A DNA stretch of 64,000 nucleotides from Paenibacillus jilunlii (GCF_900102965.1 NZ_FNGM01000002.1:238559-302558), one strand, 5' to 3'. Shown: positions 26,177-35,954, counted from the first letter of the stretch. Notes: generated by a model not told the origin, from the letters alone. Made by a program: numbers and translations.

Positions 26177-26400
26177 GGGCGCTTCCAACGCAGGGGAATC
26201 AGGCCATGAATGCCGGTAGCGGTGGCAGACGAAGCACGACAGGAAGCCCGGTACCGGGGCTGCGTCTAACGCTAGCCCGGGGCCGCACATACTGTTCGGG
26301 CTGGGCCATGGGCACAGACTTTATGAGGAAGTCACCACAACGATCCCCGGTAATAGTGCCCTGATCCACTGCAGAGATGTCTTCGGCAAGACCGGCAGTT

Positions 26401-27228
26401 TCATCCGGTCCCATAGAGCTCCTGCTCCATCAGTTCCTGGTTGCTGCGGTGGAATTTGCGCATATTGCGGGGAAAGGCACAGCCTGTAATGAGCTGATCC
26501 GCCGCAGACTGATCGCCGGCAGCGACAGCCGCCCGCAGTCTGCGGATGTACCCCAATCCCGCTGCCCTGCGGCACTCGATCTCAAGCAAACTCTCCGCTG
26601 CCTCCCCATGTCCGGGGATGAGCAGCGGGACAGGATGCCGGGCTATAATCTGCCCCACCTTGTCAAGCGTAGCTTCATAGGCGGTACTGCTGTCATAAAT
26701 ATAAGGAAACTCCACATCCGACAAATAATCTCCGGCAATGACCACTCCGGGTGAATCCACCACCGTAAACAAACCGTCATTGGTATGACCCGGCGCCATA
26801 TAACCCGTAAGCCGCAGTTCCCCGAATACCATCTCCTGACCATCCTGCTCCATGATATGATCCACAGCGGGATAGGCAATGGCATAAGGCCTTCTCAGGT
26901 AGTAATCATCGTCAAAGATGCGGATCTCCTCCAGAATCGTTTCCCGCACTTCCAGGCTTTTGTCTGCAAAACCTCTGCTTGCAATAATCTCAGCCTCCGG
27001 AAAGGCCCCATATCCGATAATATGATCAAAGTCAGAGTGAGTGAACAGCAACAGCAGACGTTTTCCGCCAAGGATGCCGCTGACATATTGACGGATCTCC
27101 TCTACCTCGCGCGGCAACCAGCAAGGATCAACGACCAGCACATGTCCGGCGCTCTCAATAACCAGTGAATTCGTCTCGTAAAGCTCACTCTGGAACAAGG
27201 TAATTTCACCGCGCTTCCACTTCAGCAC
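26401..27228 (-). CDS. MBL-fold metallo-hydrolase
   Basis: A 275-residue metallo-beta-lactamase-fold protein. The metal motif reads THSDFDHIIG in place of the usual HxHxDH, with later GHTNDGLF, AGDYLSD and PGHGE supplying further ligands. The second His of the first motif is Asp, a variation seen in some family members. Start is a GTG at 27228, ten bases after AGGAGGGG; the ATG eight codons earlier lacks a site. The gene is convergent with the SDR gene; the 220 bases between them are GC-rich with no clear gene. Confidence 0.75.
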   Translation of the reverse strand: MLKWKRGEITLFQSELYETNSLVIESAGHVLVVDPCWLPREVEEIRQYVSGILGGKRLLLLFTHSDFDHIIGYGAFPEAEIIASRGFADKSLEVRETILEEIRIFDDDYYLRRPYAIAYPAVDHIMEQDGQEMVFGELRLTGYMAPGHTNDGLFTVVDSPGVVIAGDYLSDVEFPYIYDSSTAYEATLDKVGQIIARHPVPLLIPGHGEAAESLLEIECRRAAGLGYIRRLRAAVAAGDQSAADQLITGCAFPRNMRKFHRSNQELMEQELYGTG

Positions 27229-27271
27229 TTGATTTTCTCCCCTCCTAATCATAAACTGCGCCCGACTGATA

Positions 27272-27402
27272 ACCTATCGTGGAAAAAGGAAACCTATTTC
27301 GGGTGATCCCCACCTGACAAGAGCAATAGTGGGAAAAAGGAAACCTAATTTGCTTCAAATAACCCTTATCCGCTGAAATCGCTTGAAATAGGTGGAAAAA
27401 TC
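27272..27402. repeat. R1-related repeat, diverged
   Basis: TATCGTGGAAAAAGGAAACC (27275), AGTGGGAAAAAGGAAACCTA (27328) and ATAGGTGGAAAAATCA (27388) are variants of the R1 forward motif. Downstream, 27540-27720 holds loosely repeated AATATACAGCCAACGG-like words and no gene. Confidence 0.5.
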
Positions 27403-27745
27403 ATACGCGCACAGCTCCATTTAGCTCTGCCTAATTTCACCTGATTATTCACTCTTTAGGTCTCTGACTTTATCTTCCCATATAGCTCTTATTTACTTCT
27501 AACAGTTCTTGCCGCTTTTCTGTTTCTTATCATACGTCTATTGTACGGCGTGCGTTTCAGACGGCCACAGATTTACACAGCCAGCTTACGGCTAACAACA
27601 GAACCAATATACGGTTAATAACAGAGCCAGCATACAGCCACAATAAAGTCAATATACAGCCAACGGCAAAACCTATTGCCCAAGACTACAACAGATAAAC
27701 CGCCAACGGTAAAATAGTATCCGGAAAAATTCACACTTCCCTGCA

Positions 27746-27784
27746 CAAAAACTGCCCCGCTGGCGCAAAGCCGGCGGGGCAGTT
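27746..27784 (-). terminator. Intrinsic terminator
   Basis: AACTGCCCCGCTGG (27750-27763) pairs with CCGGCGGGGCAGTT (27771-27784). On the minus strand the stem is followed by TTTTTG. It lies 17 bases past the stop of the gene at 27801. Confidence 0.85.
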
Positions 27785-27800
27785 AATCTTCACGTTGAAT

Positions 27801-28247
27801 TTATCTCTGGATAGGTTCGATCCGGTAAACTCCGGTACCATCTGTGCCCGAAGGACCGCCTGTAATCCGCCAGCCGAAAGAGAGCACGGATTCCAGTCTG
27901 TCATGCTCAGGCTCAGTCAATGTCACTTCCGCTGCTTCCTTGCCTTCCTCCAGCTCCAGGTCGGCCTCTTTACCGAGGGCAACGAAAATCCAGCTGCGGA
28001 TGCCGCGAATCGTATTGTATTTGATCTGGTAGCCTTGCGTTACCGCCTGCCGGAACACTTCCGGCTGCTCCCCTGCAAGATGGGTCAGCTGGGCATAATC
28101 AAAATGGTATTCGCTCTCATCTACCGGCAGCTCACCTGCCTCTACTCTGCGCAGCAGTTCCTCATCGGACCAGCCGAGGGAACGGAGTGATTCTACCAGC
28201 AGCGCATCCCACTGCGACAGCTTTACCTTGTCTAGCGTCTCTGTCAT
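27801..28247 (-). CDS. Conserved hypothetical protein, translationally coupled
   Basis: A 148-residue acidic cytoplasmic protein: MTETLDKVKLSQWDALLVES at the start, DYAQLTHLAGEQPEVFRQAV in the middle and GWRITGGPSGTDGTGVYRIE at the end. I do not recognise a family. Its start codon overlaps the stop of a 14-codon leader ORF (ATGA at 28244-28247), and both starts carry the same GGGAGGTT ribosome site because the initiation region has been duplicated. It follows the peptide-transporter operon on the same strand and may be its last gene. Confidence 0.65.
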   Translation of the reverse strand: MTETLDKVKLSQWDALLVESLRSLGWSDEELLRRVEAGELPVDESEYHFDYAQLTHLAGEQPEVFRQAVTQGYQIKYNTIRGIRSWIFVALGKEADLELEEGKEAAEVTLTEPEHDRLESVLSFGWRITGGPSGTDGTGVYRIEPIQR

Positions 28248-28304
28248 TTCAAAACCTCCCATTTTACCTTGTCTATGGCCCCTGCCATCTCATAACCTCC
28301 CATT
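28222..28304. repeat. 42-bp tandem duplication over a translation start
   Basis: Units 28222-28263 and 28263-28304 share AATGGGAGGTT, the start codon and GACAAGGTAAA, differing in the centre. The older unit now forms the start of the 148-residue protein; the other forms a leader peptide start. Confidence 0.85.
28244..28288 (-). CDS. 14-residue leader peptide
   Basis: ATG at 28288 with GGGAGG seven bases upstream encodes MAGAIDKVKWEVLK and stops at TGA overlapping the ATG of the next gene. Its residues IDKVK mirror LDKVK of the downstream protein, showing origin by duplication. It could couple ribosomes into the main gene. Whether it is translated is untested. Confidence 0.5.
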   Translation of the reverse strand: MAGAIDKVKWEVLK

Positions 28305-28330
28305 ATGGTTGTGCATGGGTGCGGCTATGC

Positions 28331-29239
28331 TCAGTCAACAGCCACATAATGGCCGGGGCTTACTTCCCTCAGCACTGCCTGGGCATCCGCACCGCTCGCT
28401 CGGGAATAACCTTCCAGCCTGATTCTCTGGCTGCCCTTGCGCGGGTCAGTCTCCAGTATAGAGGACAGCAGTGCCCTGGTGTAGGGATGCAGCGGATTGT
28501 CATACAATTCATCGCTGTCTGCCACCTCAACCAGTCGTCCAGCATACATGACGCCGATGCGGTCCGAAATATGCCGGACCATCGACAGGTCATGGGCAAT
28601 GAACAGGTAGGTCAGGCCAAACTCCGACTGCAGATCCTCCAGCATATTGACAACCTGTGCCTGAACGGACACGTCCAGTGCCGAAATCGGCTCGTCGCAG
28701 ACGACAAATTCCGGCCGGACCGATAACGCCCGCGCAATGGAGATGCGCTGACGCTGCCCGCCGCTGAACTCATGGGGAAAACGGTACAGATGCTCTCTCT
28801 TCAGTCCTACCCGTTCCAAAAGCGCCGCCGCCGCTTCCTTGCGCTCTTCCCCCTGGTAGATGCCGTGGATTTTCATCGGCTCGCTGATCAGCTCCAGCAC
28901 ATTCAGACTCGGATTCAGCGAAGAATACGGGTCCTGAAAGATCGATTGAATGCGGCGGCGGAAAGGCTTCAGCCCCTTCTCCCCCAGCTTGCCGAGCGGC
29001 TGTCCATCGAAGAACACTTCTCCGCCAGTATAGTCGTACAGCCGGAGCAGGCAGCGCCCGACCGTAGACTTCCCGCTGCCGGATTCGCCCACCAGCCCGA
29101 AGGTTTCCCCTTGGCGGATCTGGAAGCTTACGCCATCGACTGCTTTTACTACAGCAGTATCGCGTCCGCGCAGATCCTTGCCTTTGGAGAAGTGCTTCTG
29201 GAGGTTATTCACATCCACCAATACTTTGCTCTCACTCAC
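28331..29239 (-). CDS. Peptide/nickel-type ABC ATP-binding protein (OppF/DppF)
   Basis: A 302-residue ATPase with Walker [10 protein letters not shown], signature [15 protein letters not shown], Walker [13 protein letters not shown] and switch His in FIAHDLSMV. The C-terminal ~60 residues include [12 protein letters not shown], the oligopeptide-transporter C-terminal motif. GTG at 29239 is chosen: GGGGAGGA is six bases upstream, and it overlaps the end of the preceding ATPase gene by eight bases. It is the second ATPase of the operon. Confidence 0.85.
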   Translation of the reverse strand: MSESKVLVDVNNLQKHFSKGKDLRGRDTAVVKAVDGVSFQIRQGETFGLVGESGSGKSTVGRCLLRLYDYTGGEVFFDGQPLGKLGEKGLKPFRRRIQSIFQDPYSSLNPSLNVLELISEPMKIHGIYQGEERKEAAAALLERVGLKREHLYRFPHEFSGGQRQRISIARALSVRPEFVVCDEPISALDVSVQAQVVNMLEDLQSEFGLTYLFIAHDLSMVRHISDRIGVMYAGRLVEVADSDELYDNPLHPYTRALLSSILETDPRKGSQRIRLEGYSRASGADAQAVLREVSPGHYVAVD

Positions 29240-30248
29240 CGGAAGTCCTCCCCTCGGCATATGCCGCCGCCTGATTCTGCGTACCCTCGGCCAGCCAGCA
29301 CATGGAGCGGTGGCCTGCAGCGTGCTCTACGACAGGCGGGCGTTCGCTGCAGCGGCCAAAAGCATGGGGGCAGCGCTCCATGAACGGACAGCCGGGCGGC
29401 GGGTCGAGCAGATCGGGCGGTGTGCCTTCAATCGGAATCAGCCGCTCGCGCGAGCCTCCGCCGCGCTTCGGAATGGAGCGCAGCAGGCCTTGGGTATACG
29501 GATGCTGAGGCCGGTAGAAGATATCCTCCACCGTGCCTTCCTCCATAATCAGCCCGCCGTACATGACAATCACGCGGGTGCAGACCTGCGCCACCACTCC
29601 GAGATCATGCGTAATCAGCGCAATCGCCGTTTCGGAATTTTCTTTGAGCTCCTTGAACAGGTCCAGAATCTGTGCCTGTATCGTGGCATCCAGCGCCGTT
29701 GTCGGCTCATCGGCAATGAGCAGCTCCGGCTGGCAGGACAGCGCCATGGCGATCATTACCCGCTGCCGCATCCCGCCGCTGAATTCATGCGGATACTGCT
29801 TAAGCCGCTGCTCCGGCTGCTGGATGCCTACCTGGCGCAGCAGTTTGGCCGCTTCGGCAAACGCCGCTTCTTTATTCAGTCCACGGTGCCTGCGGATGAC
29901 CTCCGTCAATTGCTGGCCGATTTTTTTCACCGGATTCAGGGAGGTCATCGGGTCTTGAAAAACCATCGCAATCCGGTTGCCGCGCAGACTCCGCCACTCT
30001 TTCTCGGACAGTCCGGTCAGACTCCCGCCGCGAAACCTGATATTCCCGGCCGTTATGCGGCCCGGAGGGGTAATCAGCGACATGACCGCTTTGGCTGTGA
30101 CGCTTTTGCCGCTGCCGGATTCCCCGACAATACCTACCGTTTCACCGGCATCTATATGAAAGCTGACCCCCCGGACGGCCTGGTTCTCCCCATCCCGGGT
30201 CGCGAACGAAACCTGTAAATTCTCTACAGACAGCAGCCGCTTCGTCAT
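29232..30248 (-). CDS. Peptide/nickel-type ABC ATP-binding protein (OppD/DppD)
   Basis: A 338-residue ATPase: Walker [10 protein letters not shown], signature [15 protein letters not shown], Walker [13 protein letters not shown], switch His LITHDLGVV. The C-terminal [14 protein letters not shown] and the cysteine group [17 protein letters not shown] match OppD/DppD, where these cysteines can bind an iron-sulfur cluster. It pairs with the OppF-type ATPase to drive the permeases at 30265-32065. Confidence 0.9.
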   Translation of the reverse strand: MTKRLLSVENLQVSFATRDGENQAVRGVSFHIDAGETVGIVGESGSGKSVTAKAVMSLITPPGRITAGNIRFRGGSLTGLSEKEWRSLRGNRIAMVFQDPMTSLNPVKKIGQQLTEVIRRHRGLNKEAAFAEAAKLLRQVGIQQPEQRLKQYPHEFSGGMRQRVMIAMALSCQPELLIADEPTTALDATIQAQILDLFKELKENSETAIALITHDLGVVAQVCTRVIVMYGGLIMEEGTVEDIFYRPQHPYTQGLLRSIPKRGGGSRERLIPIEGTPPDLLDPPPGCPFMERCPHAFGRCSERPPVVEHAAGHRSMCWLAEGTQNQAAAYAEGRTSGE

Positions 30249-30264
30249 GATGTCTTCACACTCC

Positions 30265-31110
30265 CTATCTCCGTGTCAGCTTCGGTTCAAAGCCGACACG
30301 CAAAATATCACCCAGCACATTAAAACTCAGTACAGTCAGCAGGATCAAAAGACCCGGAAACAGCGCGAGATAAGGCGCCTGGGCAATATAGCCCTGGGCG
30401 CTGTTCAGCATGCTGCCCCAGGTCGCATTCGGCGGCTGCACCCCGAAGCCGAGAAAGCTCAGCGACGATTCCATCATAATCGCCGAAGCGATATTGTTGG
30501 TCGCGCCTACGATAATGACCGGCACCAGGCCGGGAAGAATATGCCGCCAGATAATGCCGGAGGCACTTTGGCCTGAAGCTTTGGCGTACAGCACATATTC
30601 GCGTTCCTTGATCGTCATAGTCTCGGCCCGGACGACCCGGGCTACGTTCATCCACATTAAGAGGGCAATAATAATAATAATGTTGCCGACGCTTGGCTTC
30701 AAATAGACGCTGAGCAGCAGAAGAATCAGAAAGGACGGGATCGACAGGACCACATCCAGCATCCGCATCAGCAGATTATCCAGCCAGCCGCCAAAGTAGC
30801 CGCTGATTACACCAATGGTGACCCCAATGCCGGTTGCCACGATCATTGAAGCGAAGCCGACCAAGAGGGAGATACGCCCGCCATAGAGCGCCCGCGCCAG
30901 ATAATCGCGGCCATAGTCGTCCGTCCCGAACCAGTGGCCGGCACCGGGCGGCGTGAGCCGGGCCATGGCGTCCATCGCATTGGGATCATAGCCGGACAGA
31001 AAGGCAAACACTGCTCCAAGCGTGAAGACCGTCAGAATCAGCACAGCGGCGACACCCAGACCGTTGGCAAACAGCTCGTCTTTTACATTTTTCCATTTAC
31101 TGCGGTTCAT
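30265..31110 (-). CDS. Peptide/nickel-type ABC permease (OppC/DppC)
   Basis: A 281-residue membrane protein with an N-terminal anchor (LGVAAVLILTVFTLGAVFAF), the DDYGRDYLARALYGGRISL signature of the C-type permease and the ATPase loop YVLYAKASGQSASGIIWRHI. Start at 31110 follows AAGGGGTGA. It is four bases from the OppB-type permease stop, so the two are co-translated. Role: one half of the membrane channel. Confidence 0.85.
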   Translation of the reverse strand: MNRSKWKNVKDELFANGLGVAAVLILTVFTLGAVFAFLSGYDPNAMDAMARLTPPGAGHWFGTDDYGRDYLARALYGGRISLLVGFASMIVATGIGVTIGVISGYFGGWLDNLLMRMLDVVLSIPSFLILLLLSVYLKPSVGNIIIIIALLMWMNVARVVRAETMTIKEREYVLYAKASGQSASGIIWRHILPGLVPVIIVGATNNIASAIMMESSLSFLGFGVQPPNATWGSMLNSAQGYIAQAPYLALFPGLLILLTVLSFNVLGDILRVGFEPKLTRR

Positions 31111-31114
31111 GAGG

Positions 31115-32065
31115 TCACCCCTTAAGTTTGATTCGTGGGTCCACGAAGCTGTAGAGTATATCCGCCGCCATATTGCCAAAGATCAGCATCAGCGAAGAGA
31201 ACAGTGTAATCCCCATAATCACCGGGTAATCCATTCCCTTGACCGCCGTCATGCCCAGCGAGCCGATGCCCGGCCAGGAAAAAACCGTCTCCGTCACGAT
31301 AGCGCCCGCCACCAGATCGCCCATGGACATCCCGAGCAGCGTAATGACCGGGAGCAGCACATGCTTCATGACATGCCGGAACAGGATCGTCGACTTTTTG
31401 GAGCCGAAGGCATACTGAATCTGCACATACTCCTCCTTCAGCTGCCCAATCGTACTGGAACGGATATAGCGCACATACCCGGCGAGGAACCCAAAAGCCA
31501 GCACCGAGCAGGGCAAAATCCCATGCTTCAGCACATCCGCTGCGGATTCCACACCAATCGTGCGCATTCCCATGCTGGGAAGCAGGTGCAGCTTGATGGC
31601 GAACAGATATATCAGCAGAATCGCCAGCCAGAATAAAGGAATGGAGATGCCGACATAGGAAATAAAATTAATCAGCTTGTCGGCCCAGCGGTTGCGGTTC
31701 GCACCGGCAATCAGGCCGAGCGGAACCGCCAGCATTACAGCCAGCGCAATTGCGCTGCCCATCAGACCGGCTGTTGCCGGCAGACGCTCCAGAATTTGCC
31801 CGAGCACAGGCTGGTGATTAACCAGGGAATACCCGAAGTTCCCTTTAGCCATTTCTTTCAGCCAGATAAAATATTGAATATAGGCCGGTTTGTCCAGTCC
31901 CAGGTTATGACGGATACGCTCAATGTCATCCGCATGCATATTCGGTGTAACAAAAGACAGCACCGGATCTCCCGGCGCCAGCTTGATCATGGTAAAGCAC
32001 ACTACCGACACAAAAAACAGCATCGGCAGTGTTTGCAGCAATCTTCGGACGATGAGTTGTCTCAT
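31115..32065 (-). CDS. Peptide/nickel-type ABC permease (OppB/DppB)
   Basis: A 316-residue membrane protein starting MRQLIVRRLLQTLPMLF, the usual B-permease N-terminus, followed by LAPGDPVLSF and the ATPase loop YVQIQYAFGSKKSTILFRHV. About six membrane segments. It lies between the binding-protein gene, from which it is separated by a hairpin, and the C-type permease. Confidence 0.85.
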   Translation of the reverse strand: MRQLIVRRLLQTLPMLFFVSVVCFTMIKLAPGDPVLSFVTPNMHADDIERIRHNLGLDKPAYIQYFIWLKEMAKGNFGYSLVNHQPVLGQILERLPATAGLMGSAIALAVMLAVPLGLIAGANRNRWADKLINFISYVGISIPLFWLAILLIYLFAIKLHLLPSMGMRTIGVESAADVLKHGILPCSVLAFGFLAGYVRYIRSSTIGQLKEEYVQIQYAFGSKKSTILFRHVMKHVLLPVITLLGMSMGDLVAGAIVTETVFSWPGIGSLGMTAVKGMDYPVIMGITLFSSLMLIFGNMAADILYSFVDPRIKLKG

Positions 32066-32092
32066 ACGCAGCTTCTCCCGCTCTTGATCGGC

Positions 32093-32125
32093 AAAAAATA
32101 AGCCGGGCGGCCCAGCTTATTTTTT
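32093..32125 (-). terminator. Terminator/attenuator between binding protein and permease
   Basis: AAAAAATAAGC (32093-32103) pairs perfectly with GCTTATTTTTT (32115-32125); a T-run follows the GC-rich loop side on the minus strand. Partial read-through would make the binding protein in excess over the channel. Confidence 0.75.
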
Positions 32126-32147
32126 CCCGCACTTATTTTCCCCGCGC

Positions 32148-33764
32148 TTATTTCTGGTAGATCTTGGACAGGTCTTCGAAAATAACAACAGGCTTCAGCA
32201 CCGCTTCTTCAAGACCGCCATAGTTCTTGGATACAGCGACAACGGTTTTGGTATAAGCAATTGGATAGATCGGCGCATCCTGGGCGACGAGCTCCTGCGC
32301 TTTTTTGTAAATTTCCGCACGTTTGGCTGTGTCGGCTTCACCCGCACCTTCATTCAGCAGCTTGTCGACTTCCGGGTTTGCATAATGCGAATAGTTCGAA
32401 GACGCTCCGGAGGTGAACAGAATGCGGTAAGCATCCGGATCATAGCCCATAATATAGCCGGTCAGGGCCAGTTCATAATCGGTGGATTTCAGGTCGATGA
32501 ACTTCTGCACCCAGGCAGAGGAATCCATATTCTGCAGTTCAACCTCCACGCCGATTGCCTTCAGCTTCTGCTGCACGTACAGCGAGATGGCTTCCTGCGC
32601 CTTGTTGCCGCTCTGTACGATAAATCTCAGCTTCAGATTGCTGACTCCTGCCGATTGCAGCAGTTCTTTGGCCTTGGCTGGATCATTATCGTAGGTAGGC
32701 ACATCGTTAGTGAAGTATAGTGCATCCGGGGTCAGGAAAGACTTGGCCGGATCGGCATACTCGCCCGAAGTGTAGGCGGTCTGAATAATTTCATCACGGC
32801 TGAGCGCCAGTGACAGGGCTTGACGGACTTCTTTTTTGGCCAGGGCACCGGTATCACTGTTCGCATTGAACATGAGATAGGACAAGCGCCCTTCGGCGTA
32901 AGGCAGGATTTCAAAGTTGTTGGTAGCTTGAATGGTGCTTACATCCTTCGGATCCAGGTACTGCACGTTAATCTCGCCATTCTGCAGGGCCAGGTTCGCG
33001 GCATTCGTATCCTTGGCAATCCGGTAAGTGACCGAATCCAGGTGCGGCTTGCCGCCGAAGTAGTTGTCGAAACGTTCCAGCGTCAGATATTCGCCTGCCT
33101 TGTATTCTTTGAATTTGAAGGGACCGGAGCCCACCGGAGCAGCATTTTTGGTGCTTTTCTCAATATCAGTCTCGTTCTCAAAAATATGCTTAGGAATCGG
33201 AGTGACCTGCACCAGCGTAGCTTCAAAAGCCGGGCTGACCTGCGGCAGCTTGAATTCCACAGTGAGATCGTCCACCTTCGTGGCTGTGACCGGTTTGTCG
33301 TTAATCAGGAAGTTGGCCCGCAGGAAGCTGTTCTGCTTCTCATCCAGAATCTTCTCAACAGTGAACACTACGTCATCGGCGGTAAGCTTCTCCCCGTCAT
33401 GCCAGGTAAGTCCGCTCTTCAGCTTCAATGTATAGGTAAGATTATCGGCAGATGGTGTCAGACTGTCCGCCAGATAAAAGGTTTTCTTCCCGTTGTTGAC
33501 CTGGAACAGCGGCGCGTACAGCGCCTGGTCAATAGTCAGGCTGACACGGTCCCCCGCATAGTTCGGATTAAGCACTACCGGGTCGGCTGCAACTCCGATA
33601 ATCAGGCTTCCACCATCTTTCGGCCCTTCGCCCGCAGCCGGCTGCTGTGATTCCGCAGGTGTACCGCTTGCTGCCGGTGATGCCGCGTTATTCCCCCCGG
33701 AGCACGCACTAATCAAAAATGTTAACAATACTATAGCTATAACCCCAGATAACCCTCTACGCAT
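32148..33764 (-). CDS. Peptide/nickel-type substrate-binding lipoprotein (SBP family 5)
   Basis: A 538-residue exported protein. MRRGLSGVIAIVLLTFLISAC gives a lipobox ISAC with Cys near residue 21, then a Ser/Pro/Gln linker. The mature part has SBP5 marks: TYTLKLKSGLTWHDGEKLTA, GSGPFKFKEYKAGEYLTLER and KKEVRQALSLALSRDEI. It should bind short peptides, or less likely nickel or an opine, for the operon that follows. ATG at 33764 follows GGAGGAGA; a consensus promoter lies at 33814-33842. Confidence 0.9.
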   Translation of the reverse strand: MRRGLSGVIAIVLLTFLISACSGGNNAASPAASGTPAESQQPAAGEGPKDGGSLIIGVAADPVVLNPNYAGDRVSLTIDQALYAPLFQVNNGKKTFYLADSLTPSADNLTYTLKLKSGLTWHDGEKLTADDVVFTVEKILDEKQNSFLRANFLINDKPVTATKVDDLTVEFKLPQVSPAFEATLVQVTPIPKHIFENETDIEKSTKNAAPVGSGPFKFKEYKAGEYLTLERFDNYFGGKPHLDSVTYRIAKDTNAANLALQNGEINVQYLDPKDVSTIQATNNFEILPYAEGRLSYLMFNANSDTGALAKKEVRQALSLALSRDEIIQTAYTSGEYADPAKSFLTPDALYFTNDVPTYDNDPAKAKELLQSAGVSNLKLRFIVQSGNKAQEAISLYVQQKLKAIGVEVELQNMDSSAWVQKFIDLKSTDYELALTGYIMGYDPDAYRILFTSGASSNYSHYANPEVDKLLNEGAGEADTAKRAEIYKKAQELVAQDAPIYPIAYTKTVVAVSKNYGGLEEAVLKPVVIFEDLSKIYQK

Positions 33765-33813
33765 ATCTTTCTCTCCTCCATTGTCTATAAGCAGCTTCAC
33801 TCTTTGTTTTTGA

Positions 33814-33842
33814 ATTATATATCGGAATACTAGGAATTACAA
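33814..33842 (-). promoter_or_regulatory. Sigma-A promoter of the peptide-transporter operon
   Basis: On the minus strand TTGTAA (33842-33837), 17 bases, then TATAAT (33819-33814). The start codon is 50 bases downstream. The 280-base gap between this operon and the glycosyltransferase also holds a small AGGCCC-TTCG-GGGGCCT hairpin near 33888-33904. Confidence 0.8.
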
Positions 33843-34049
33843 TGGTTTGGAATTAACATAACTGTAACACGCAGGAAAATGGCCAGCAGGCCCTTCGGGG
33901 GCCTTCCTCTCCCATGGATGGTGCTGTAAACATTCCACCCGCAGACCCGGCCTTTTGCCGGATTCCGTTAAAAATGAGGGTTAGTCCAGTACTTCTGTAA
34001 ATATATTGAATACATATAACCATTACACCTCTTTGTACTGGAGTGGACT

Positions 34050-35885
34050 ATGATGAGCAAGAGCAAGAAGCGGGTGCTGATCGGCAGCCCGATTCACCAG
34101 AAGCCGCACATTCTGCAGGAGTTCCTGGACTCCCTGCTGCGCTTGCGGCGCGAGGGTCTGGAACTGAATTTCTATCTGATCGATGACAACGACGAGGAGG
34201 AATCCAGCCGCCTGCTCGATACCTTCGCAGCCAGCAGAAATGAAGTTTTCCTCCAATCCTCCGGGCTCCATGATGCCTATATCCGCAACGATACCACCCA
34301 TTTCTGGAATTCGAACCTGGTCTGGAAGGTCGCAGGCTTCAAAAATCTGATGATCCGGCGGGCCGAAGCCTTCAGCTACGATTATCTGTTCCTGATCGAT
34401 TCCGATCTGATCCTGCATCCGGACACCCTCCTGCATCTGATCGGAACCGGCAGGGATATTATTTCCGAGGTGTTCTGGACACAGTGGCAACCGGGAACTA
34501 TCCTGCAGCCTCAGGTCTGGATGCATGATGAATACAATCAATGGGAAGCAGAACCGGGCGAACAGCTCAGCCGGGAAGAGATCAACCGCAGATTCCATGC
34601 ATTCCTGGCCAAACTGCAGGTACCGGGCATTTATGAGGTCGGCGGTCTGGGCGCCTGCACTCTGATCAGCAGCCGGGCCATTGCTTCAGGCGCAAGCTAT
34701 GACAGAATCCGCAATATCTCTTACTGGGGCGAAGACCGCCACTTCTGCATCCGCGCTGCCGCCCTGGGCATCCCGCTCTATGTGGATACCCACTATCCCG
34801 CGCTCCACCTGTACAGGGACAGCGACCTCGACAAGGTGCCGGATTTCATCAGGCTCACGACGGTGGTCGAGCCGGATGACCCGTCCAGGAAGGCCGCAAT
34901 CCATGAGAGGACGGCCGAAGACGTCCAGGGATCTAAGGCCGGATCAGCGGACAAGGCGGATGCACCGGGGAGAACGGAAGCCAATACAGTGACAGTGACA
35001 GCGGCAGACGCGGAGGAAGAGCAAGCGGCACCATCCGCCGCCGAGGACGGGACCCGGCCTTGGACGGAAGCTGCGGCCCGGCAGCGCCTGAGCAAGGACC
35101 CGCTGCAGCAAGAGGAGACAGGCGGCCAAAAAGCCGGCCGGGCGGCGGCTGAATTTGCCGCAGCTTCGACAGAGCGGGGCACTTCCCCCCGGCCGAAGCT
35201 GACCTTAACCATGGTGGTCAAAAATGAAGGCCAGCGCTTCCTGCGGCAGGTTCTGCAGGTGCACCGCAAGTACATCGACGAGGCCGTTATCATTGACGAT
35301 GGCAGCACCGATGACACGGCTGAGATCTGCCGGGAGGTTCTGCAGGGTATTCCGCTGCACCTTGTGCGCAACAGCGTCTCCAAGTTCAGCAATGAATCCG
35401 AGCTGCGCAAGCAGCAGTGGGAGGAGGTCGTGAAGAGCGATCCTGAATGGATTCTCTGTCTGGATGCGGATGAGATTTTTGAAGACAGGTTCGCCAGTGA
35501 TATCGACAGCCTGCTCCGTGAAGAGAGCTGCGACCTGTTCTGCTTCCGGCTGTACGATTTCTGGGACGACCGGCATTACCGTGAAGATGAATACTGGCGC
35601 TCCCATCTGCGGTACCGCCCCTTTCTGCTCCGCTACCGAAAAGATTTCAATTTTGAGTGGAATGATCTTCCGCAGCATTGCGGGCGGCTGCCGGAGAATA
35701 TTTTTGAGCTCCCCCATCTGTTAAGCAATCTGCGGCTGAAGCATCTGGGCTGGTCCAAGGCGGAATACCGGCTGGACAAATATCTGCGCTATATGCTGCT
35801 TGATCCCGATGGGCAATACGGCTGGAAAGAGCAATACAGGTCCATTCTGGATCCGCATCCAAATTTGGTTCCTTGGACAGAGTGA
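34050..35885 (+). CDS. Two-domain glycosyltransferase
   Basis: A 611-residue cytoplasmic protein with two glycosyltransferase-A-like domains. The first (1-270) has RVLIGSPIHQKPHILQEF, FLIDSDLILHPD (metal-binding DxD) and ISYWGEDRHFCIRA. A linker of about 110 residues, rich in Ala, Glu, Gly and Arg (about 285-385), leads to a GT2 domain: LTLTMVVKNEGQRFLRQVLQ, VIIDDGSTDDTAEI and LCLDADEIFEDRF with its own DxD. The C-terminal part resembles family-2 glycosyltransferases often fused to other domains. It could extend cell-surface glycans. No polysaccharide genes are adjacent. GGAG precedes the ATG. Confidence 0.8.
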   Translation: MMSKSKKRVLIGSPIHQKPHILQEFLDSLLRLRREGLELNFYLIDDNDEEESSRLLDTFAASRNEVFLQSSGLHDAYIRNDTTHFWNSNLVWKVAGFKNLMIRRAEAFSYDYLFLIDSDLILHPDTLLHLIGTGRDIISEVFWTQWQPGTILQPQVWMHDEYNQWEAEPGEQLSREEINRRFHAFLAKLQVPGIYEVGGLGACTLISSRAIASGASYDRIRNISYWGEDRHFCIRAAALGIPLYVDTHYPALHLYRDSDLDKVPDFIRLTTVVEPDDPSRKAAIHERTAEDVQGSKAGSADKADAPGRTEANTVTVTAADAEEEQAAPSAAEDGTRPWTEAAARQRLSKDPLQQEETGGQKAGRAAAEFAAASTERGTSPRPKLTLTMVVKNEGQRFLRQVLQVHRKYIDEAVIIDDGSTDDTAEICREVLQGIPLHLVRNSVSKFSNESELRKQQWEEVVKSDPEWILCLDADEIFEDRFASDIDSLLREESCDLFCFRLYDFWDDRHYREDEYWRSHLRYRPFLLRYRKDFNFEWNDLPQHCGRLPENIFELPHLLSNLRLKHLGWSKAEYRLDKYLRYMLLDPDGQYGWKEQYRSILDPHPNLVPWTE

Positions 35886-35954
35886 ACGGTGGTATAATGA
35901 GCCTCATGCGGTTTGACCCTTAATCCGGCGCACATAAACTTCAGGAGGTACATT

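Noticed and set aside
26177..26400. Possible small gene between the SDR and MBL genes
   Set aside because: Open frames there have no start signal or protein-like composition; the stretch contains only loose GC-rich inverted words.
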